This document shows, in pieces, positions 59,850 to 64,000 of a stretch of 64,000 nt of DNA. The stretch covers positions 28,028 through 92,027 of the forward strand of contig DATNBR010000050.1 in NCBI GenBank assembly GCA_035571875.1, in the 5' to 3' direction. Position 1 is the stretch's first letter, and the number at the start of each line of letters is the position of its first letter. The position numbers and the translations under genes are program-made. The notes under the pieces are model-generated. The model worked only from the letters and a program-made list of their open reading frames with translations, was not told where the DNA came from and did no database searches. The DNA is from Parafrigoribacterium_A sp035571875 (GTDB lineage: Bacteria > Actinomycetota > Actinomycetes > Actinomycetales > Microbacteriaceae).

Positions 59850-60998
59850 GTGCCAGCGATCAACCTTGGAATGCCCGCGTCGCCCGAGACGCTCGCCCCT
59901 CGGCGCAGGTCGCGTCAGATCTCCGTCGGCAAGGTCAAGGTGGGCGGAGACGCGCCCGTGAGCGTGCAGTCGATGACGACCACCCAGACCACAGACATCA
60001 ACGCGACCCTGCAGCAGATCGCCGAGTTGACGGCATCCGGATGCGACATCGTGCGCGTCGCAGTGCCGCACCAGGACGATGCGGATGCGCTGAAGATCAT
60101 CGCGGCGAAGAGCCAGCTTCCGGTCATCGCCGACATCCACTTCCAACCCCGCTACGTCTTCACCGCGATCGACGCGGGCGTCGGCGCCGTTCGGGTGAAC
60201 CCCGGCAACATCCGCAGGTTCGACGACCAGGTCGGTGCCATCGCCGCCGCCGCGAAGGCCGCCGGGGTCTCGATCCGCATCGGCGTGAATGCCGGCTCGC
60301 TCGAGCCGAGCCTGCTGCAGAAGTACGGCAGAGCCACCCCCGAGGCGCTCGTCGAAAGCGCCGTTTGGGAGGCGAGCCTCTTCGAGGAGCACGACTTTCA
60401 CGACTTCAAGATCTCGGTCAAGCACAACGACCCGGTGACCATGGTCAAGGCCTATCGCCTGCTCGCCGAACGCGGCGACTGGCCGTTGCACCTCGGCGTG
60501 ACCGAAGCCGGCCCCGCGTTCCAGGGGACCATCAAGTCCGCGACGGCGTTCGGCATCCTGCTGTCTGAAGGCATCGGCGACACGATCCGTGTCTCGCTCT
60601 CGGCTCCTCCGGTCGAGGAGGTCAAGGTCGGGCTGCAGATACTGCAGTCGCTCGGGTTGCGCGAACGCCGGCTCGAGATTGTCTCCTGCCCGAGCTGCGG
60701 TCGCGCTCAGGTCGATGTCTACAAGCTCGCAAACGAGGTGACCGACGGTCTCGAGGGACTCACCGTTCCCTTGCGCGTCGCGGTGATGGGCTGCGTCGTC
60801 AACGGCCCGGGGGAGGCGCGCGAGGCCGACCTCGGAGTCGCGAGCGGCAACGGTAAGGGCCAGATCTTCGTGCGGGGCGAGGTCATCAAGACGGTGCCGG
60901 AGTCGGAGATCGTCGCGACTCTCATCGAGGAGGCCGGGAGGCTCGCCGCGGCGATGCCCGCGAGTGCCGTCGGCCCCGTGCAGGTCGTCACCGCCTGA
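59850..60998 (+). CDS. ispG: 4-hydroxy-3-methylbut-2-en-1-yl diphosphate synthase
   Basis: A 382-residue iron-sulfur enzyme (GcpE) of the MEP pathway. N-terminal TIM-barrel motifs PVSVQSMTTTQTTDI and ADIHFQPRYV are present. The C-terminal [4Fe-4S] ligands are Cys in SCPSCGRAQ and in GCVVNGPGE. It converts methylerythritol cyclodiphosphate to HMBPP. GTG start from a leaderless promoter. Confidence 0.97.
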   Translation: MPAINLGMPASPETLAPRRRSRQISVGKVKVGGDAPVSVQSMTTTQTTDINATLQQIAELTASGCDIVRVAVPHQDDADALKIIAAKSQLPVIADIHFQPRYVFTAIDAGVGAVRVNPGNIRRFDDQVGAIAAAAKAAGVSIRIGVNAGSLEPSLLQKYGRATPEALVESAVWEASLFEEHDFHDFKISVKHNDPVTMVKAYRLLAERGDWPLHLGVTEAGPAFQGTIKSATAFGILLSEGIGDTIRVSLSAPPVEEVKVGLQILQSLGLRERRLEIVSCPSCGRAQVDVYKLANEVTDGLEGLTVPLRVAVMGCVVNGPGEAREADLGVASGNGKGQIFVRGEVIKTVPESEIVATLIEEAGRLAAAMPASAVGPVQVVTA

Positions 60999-61057
60999 CG
61001 CACGGTCGTCTCTCCGCCCCACAACTGGGGTCGTCATCGGGACTCTTTGTACCCCGG

Positions 61058-61078
61058 AACAGGGTGCATGCCCCTGTT
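61058..61078 (+). terminator. Hairpin downstream of ispG
   Basis: AACAGGG (61058-61064) pairs with CCCTGTT (61072-61078), loop seven bases. It lies 60 bases past the ispG stop and lacks a T-tract. Confidence 0.5.
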
Positions 61079-61123
61079 GGTGCCCGATAGAGTCTTAGCA
61101 GCAAGGGCATTAGCCAATGAAAT

Positions 61124-61203
61124 GTACCCCATTTTGGCGGGTACTTCGTGACTTCCCTGCGATGCATCGCGTCCGCCGCTGCCTTTCGGGTAGGCAGCGG
61201 CGG
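61124..61203 (+). promoter_or_regulatory. Two hairpins in the proS upstream region
   Basis: GTACCC (61124-61129) pairs with GGGTAC (61139-61144). CCGCCGCTGCC (61173-61183) pairs perfectly with GGCAGCGGCGG (61193-61203), loop TTTCGGGTA. If a transcript begins upstream, these would form stable leader structures before proS. Confidence 0.45.
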
Positions 61204-61317
61204 AGCGCGGCGGGCGGGGAAGGCCCGCGGCTCCGTTTCGAGCCCCCCTCGAGGGAACCGCGGGTCGCCACCCCCGGCCTCGATTCGCGGCCGCGAGAGG
61301 CGCCGACGCTCCAAAGC

Positions 61318-61323
61318 TAAAGT
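61318..61323 (+). promoter_or_regulatory. -10 box, leaderless promoter of proS
   Basis: TAAAGT lies six bases before the GTG at 61330 (spacer agctgt). A transcript from here would bypass the upstream hairpins. Confidence 0.55.
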
Positions 61324-61329
61324 AGCTGT

Positions 61330-63102
61330 GTGCCCACTCGACTCTCGCAACTCTTTGTCCGCACCCTTCGCGAAGACCCCGCTGACGCCGAGGTGGTCAG
61401 CCACCGCCTGCTCGTGCGCGCCGGGTACATCCGCAGGCAGAGCGCCGGAGTATTCGCCTGGTTGCCGCTCGGACTGCGGGTTCGTCGCAAGATCGAGGCG
61501 ATCATCCGCGAAGAAATGGCGGCCGCGGGCTCGCAGGAGGTGCACTTTCCGGCGCTCATGCCGCGCGAACCCTACGACGCGACCGGGCGCTGGGACGAGT
61601 ACGGCGACCTGCTGTTCCGACTGCGCGACCGCAAGGACGCCGACTACCTGCTCGCGCCCACCCACGAGGAGGCCTTCACGCTCCTGGTCAAGGACCTCTA
61701 CAACTCGTACAAAGACCTGCCATTGTCGATCTACCAGATCCAGGACAAGTACCGAGACGAGGCACGTCCGCGCGCCGGCCTCCTGCGCGGTCGCGAGTTC
61801 TCGATGAAGGACGCCTATTCCTTCGACTACACGGATGCCGGGCTCGAGATCAGCTACCAGGCGCAGCGCGACGCCTACGAGCGAATCTTCCAGCGACTCG
61901 GCCTCGAGTACGCGATTGTTCAGGCGGACGCCGGTGCGATGGGCGGATCGCGCAGCGAGGAGTTCCTGCACCCGACCCCCATCGGCGAAGACAGCTTCGT
62001 GCGCTCCGCCGGTGGATACGCCGCAAACGTCGAGGCCTTCCACACGGAGGCGCCTCCCGCCCGTTCCTTCGAGAAGCTCACGCCCGTCGAGGTTCTCGAC
62101 ACCCCAGACTCGCCCACGATCGAGACGCTCGTGGCGGTGGCGAACGAGAAGCATCCGCGCCCGGACGGTCGCGCCTGGACGGCCGCAGACACGCTCAAGA
62201 ACGTCGTCCTCGCCGTCACCGCACTCGACGGCACCCGCGAGGTCGTCGTCGTGGGTCTCCCGGGCGACCGTGAGGTCGACCTGAAGCGCGCCGAGGTCGC
62301 CTTCGCTCCCGGTGAGGTCGAGGCTGCTGGCGACGCCGACTTCGCGAAGCATCCCGGCCTCGTCAAGGGCTACATCGGTCCGTGGAGTGCGGCCGGTGCG
62401 GTGCTCGGCGACGGTTCGACAACCGGCATCCGGTATCTCGTCGACCCCAGGGTGTCCGAGGGTTCAGGGTGGATCACCGGAGCCAACGAGCATGGCAGGC
62501 ACGCCTTCGGGCTCGTCGCCGGTCGCGATTTCCAGGCGGACGGAATCGTCGAGGTGGCGAACGTGCGCGCGGGAGACCCCGCTCCGGATGGTTCGGGGCC
62601 GGTCGAGATCGCTCGTGGCATGGAGATCGGCCACGTGTTCCAGCTCGGCCGCAAGTATGCCGAGGTGCTCGGCCTCAAGGTGCTCGACGAGAACGGCAAG
62701 CTCGTCACGGTGACAATGGGCTCCTACGGCATCGGCGTGACGCGCATCATGGCGGTCATCGCGGAGTCGAACAACGACGAGCGCGGTCTCATCTGGCCCC
62801 GCAACGTGAGCCCGTTCGATGTGCATGTCATCGCGGCGACGAAGGAAGACGCGGTCTACGACGCCGCGGAGAAGCTCGTCACCGAGCTCGAGGCCACGGG
62901 CGCCGATGTGCTGTTCGACGATCGTCGCAAGGTCTCTCCGGGCGTCAAGTTCGGGGATGCGGAGCTGATCGGCGTGCCCATCATCGTGATCGTCGGCAAA
63001 GCGGTCACTGAGGGCACGGTCGAGCTCTGGGACCGGCGCACGGGCACGAAGACTCCCGTGTCCGTCGATGCCGTGGTCTCGGAGTACAGCGCCCTGCGCT
63101 AG
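61330..63102 (+). CDS. proS: Prolyl-tRNA synthetase, bacterial type
   Basis: A 590-residue class II aminoacyl-tRNA synthetase. Class II motifs: motif 1 LPLGLRVRRKIEAIIREEM, motif 2 KYRDEARPRAGLLRGREFSM, motif 3 GSYGIGVTRIMAVIAE. The insertion (editing, INS) domain lies between motifs 2 and 3 (about residues 225-400), marking the prokaryote-type enzyme that clears Ala-tRNAPro. The C-terminal anticodon-binding domain begins near residue 495. GTG start set by the leaderless promoter; an upstream ATG in another frame is not relevant. Confidence 0.97.
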   Translation: MPTRLSQLFVRTLREDPADAEVVSHRLLVRAGYIRRQSAGVFAWLPLGLRVRRKIEAIIREEMAAAGSQEVHFPALMPREPYDATGRWDEYGDLLFRLRDRKDADYLLAPTHEEAFTLLVKDLYNSYKDLPLSIYQIQDKYRDEARPRAGLLRGREFSMKDAYSFDYTDAGLEISYQAQRDAYERIFQRLGLEYAIVQADAGAMGGSRSEEFLHPTPIGEDSFVRSAGGYAANVEAFHTEAPPARSFEKLTPVEVLDTPDSPTIETLVAVANEKHPRPDGRAWTAADTLKNVVLAVTALDGTREVVVVGLPGDREVDLKRAEVAFAPGEVEAAGDADFAKHPGLVKGYIGPWSAAGAVLGDGSTTGIRYLVDPRVSEGSGWITGANEHGRHAFGLVAGRDFQADGIVEVANVRAGDPAPDGSGPVEIARGMEIGHVFQLGRKYAEVLGLKVLDENGKLVTVTMGSYGIGVTRIMAVIAESNNDERGLIWPRNVSPFDVHVIAATKEDAVYDAAEKLVTELEATGADVLFDDRRKVSPGVKFGDAELIGVPIIVIVGKAVTEGTVELWDRRTGTKTPVSVDAVVSEYSALR

Positions 63103-63126
63103 CGAGTGCTCAACGGCGTCCCGAAG

Positions 63127-63142
63127 GGGCTCGATCGAGCCC
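63127..63142. terminator. 16-bp perfect palindrome after proS
   Basis: GGGCTCGA followed directly by TCGAGCCC, 25 bases past the proS stop. Either a small terminator hairpin or an operator for nusA. Confidence 0.45.
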
Positions 63143-63176
63143 GATCCGATGGTGCGCGCCGCCACGACGACTCGGG

Positions 63177-63182
63177 TACCTT
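63177..63182 (+). promoter_or_regulatory. -10 candidate upstream of nusA
   Basis: TACCTT lies 60 bases before the nusA GTG. The nusA RBS is GTGGAGG (63230-63236), six bases from the start. Confidence 0.4.
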
Positions 63183-63242
63183 AGGAGGATGGCCGGGGCG
63201 CGATCCGCTCCGGCACGACGACGTGAATAGTGGAGGCCCTCA

Positions 63243-64000
63243 GTGGACATCGATCTGAGCGTGCTGCGTCTCATGGAACGCGAGCGCGAAATTCCCTTCG
63301 AGGAACTGGTCGTGATCATCGAGCAGGCGATTCTGACGGCCTACCTCAAGCACACCGGCCAGGCCGACCGCAAAGACGATGTCCCCTCGGCGCGCGTCAA
63401 CCTCGACCGCAAGTCGGGTCACGTGAGCATCTTCGTGCCCGAGTTCAACGACGACGGCGAGGTCATCGGCGAGGCCGAAGACAGCCCGAGCGACTTCGGT
63501 CGCATCGGCGCGTTCGCCGCCAAGCAGGTCATCAACCAGAGGCTGCGCGACATCGCCGACGACCACGTGCTCGGTGAGTTCAAGGGCCGCGAGGGCGACA
63601 TCGTCGCCGGCATCATCCAGCAGGGTCCGAATCCCAAGATGATCCACGTCGACCTCGGCACGATCGAGGCGATCCTTCCCCCGGAAGAACAGGTTCCGGG
63701 CGAGGACTACGCCCACGGCAACCGTATCCGCGTCTACGTGACGGCCGTGAGCAAGGGACTCAAGGGTCCGCAGATCACGGTGAGCCGCACGCACCCCTCG
63801 CTCGTGCGCAAGCTGTTCGCGCTCGAGGTTCCGGAGATCGCGAGCGGCGTGGTCGAGATCACGAACCTGGCGCGGGAGGCCGGCCACCGCACCAAGATCG
63901 CCGTGCGCGCGACCCAGCCGGGCATCAACGCGAAGGGTGCCGCGATCGGCGAGCTCGGTCAGCGGGTGCGCGCCGTCACCAGCGAGCTGCGCGACGAGAA
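63243..64000 (+). CDS. nusA: Transcription termination/antitermination factor NusA (3' truncated)
   Basis: The frame is open from GTG 63243 to the right edge (about 252 residues), so the C-terminus is missing. The N-terminal RNA polymerase-binding domain begins VDIDLSVLRLMEREREIPFE, followed by an S1 domain (about residues 118-190: GREGDIVAGIIQQG, HVDLGTIEAILPPEEQ) and the start of the first KH domain (SRTHPSLVRKLFALEVPEI). It modulates pausing, termination and rRNA antitermination. In most bacteria rimP precedes nusA; here the preceding gene is proS, 140 bases upstream, and no rimP is present. Confidence 0.96.
   Translation, partial: MDIDLSVLRLMEREREIPFEELVVIIEQAILTAYLKHTGQADRKDDVPSARVNLDRKSGHVSIFVPEFNDDGEVIGEAEDSPSDFGRIGAFAAKQVINQRLRDIADDHVLGEFKGREGDIVAGIIQQGPNPKMIHVDLGTIEAILPPEEQVPGEDYAHGNRIRVYVTAVSKGLKGPQITVSRTHPSLVRKLFALEVPEIASGVVEITNLAREAGHRTKIAVRATQPGINAKGAAIGELGQRVRAVTSELRDE

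Larger units (their letters stand above)
60999..61329. other. 331-base intergenic region upstream of proS
   Basis: No gene is seen. It holds three hairpins (61058-61078, 61124-61144, 61173-61203), a twice-repeated TGTACCCC (61048-61055 and 61123-61130), a GC-rich stretch with paired CCGCGG motifs, and the proS -10 box at 61318. A GGGAACCGCGGGTC segment near 61252 superficially resembles a T-box, but the consensus is incomplete. Confidence 0.6.

Noticed and set aside
61245..61265. T-box-like GGGAACCGCGGGTC before proS
   Set aside because: The conserved T-box UGGNACCGCG is incomplete (two bases missing), no specifier stem with a proline codon could be placed, and proS has a leaderless promoter further downstream.
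60988..62352. A 454-codon open frame on the minus strand across the proS leader
   Set aside because: Mostly antisense to proS; the part over the intergenic region has no RBS-supported start or conserved motif.

Overview
The window is dense, GC-rich actinobacterial chromosome with many GTG starts, short or overlapping gene junctions (ATGA/GTGA) and leaderless-looking promoters. The order dxr - rseP - ispG - proS - nusA at the right end and the overall gene content suggest a member of the Microbacteriaceae; this is inferred from gene order and protein style, not from a marker gene. About 51 protein genes are supported, two of them cut by the window edges (a kinase-like C-terminus on the left, nusA on the right). 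I saw no tRNA, rRNA, CRISPR array, insertion sequence or prophage.

Layout. 1-5.7 kb: kinase fragment, YaaA-type protein, small membrane protein, two alkylation-repair genes (tag, ogt), an aldo/keto reductase, an MDR oxidoreductase and an IclR regulator. 5.8-9.7 kb: a protocatechuate (beta-ketoadipate) operon pcaHGBDC. 9.7-14.1 kb: a TetR regulator with a perfect palindromic operator, then a heterodimeric ABC exporter. 14.3-19.1 kb: putrescine/amine catabolism (PuuB-like oxidase, class III aminotransferase, Lrp/AsnC regulator, divergent aminoaldehyde dehydrogenase).

19.2-37.0 kb is the most unusual part: a co-directional block of nine genes encoding an FHA protein, a PP2C phosphatase, a membrane Ser/Thr kinase with an external fn3-like domain, a 1958-residue membrane-anchored Ig-like/fn3 protein, a MoxR ATPase, a DUF58 protein, a transglutaminase-fold membrane protein that has lost its catalytic Cys and His, a double zinc-ribbon FHA protein, and an EccC/EssC-like FtsK/SpoIIIE ATPase. 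It looks like a phospho-regulated envelope or secretion machine related to type VII secretion, but no WXG100 substrate gene is visible.

37.0-44.0 kb: alanine dehydrogenase, divergent from a polyamine ABC transporter operon (potD-A-B-C) that ends in a class III aminotransferase. 44.0-53 kb: repeat hairpins, an ABC-2 exporter, a PadR regulator with a membrane partner, an asparaginase, an OsmC protein, and a two-component system beside a second ABC-2 exporter that has an inverted-repeat operator candidate upstream. 53-64 kb: an FKBP lipoprotein, a fosmidomycin-resistance-like MFS pump next to dxr, an S4 RNA-binding protein, a second Ser/Thr kinase with a lipoprotein, then rseP, ispG, proS and nusA.

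Two themes recur. First, at least 13 genes have a TANNNT -10 box only 6-7 bases before the start codon. Second, gene ends often carry long GC-rich hairpins without a T-tract, including a two-copy hairpin with a conserved loop and matching arm changes.
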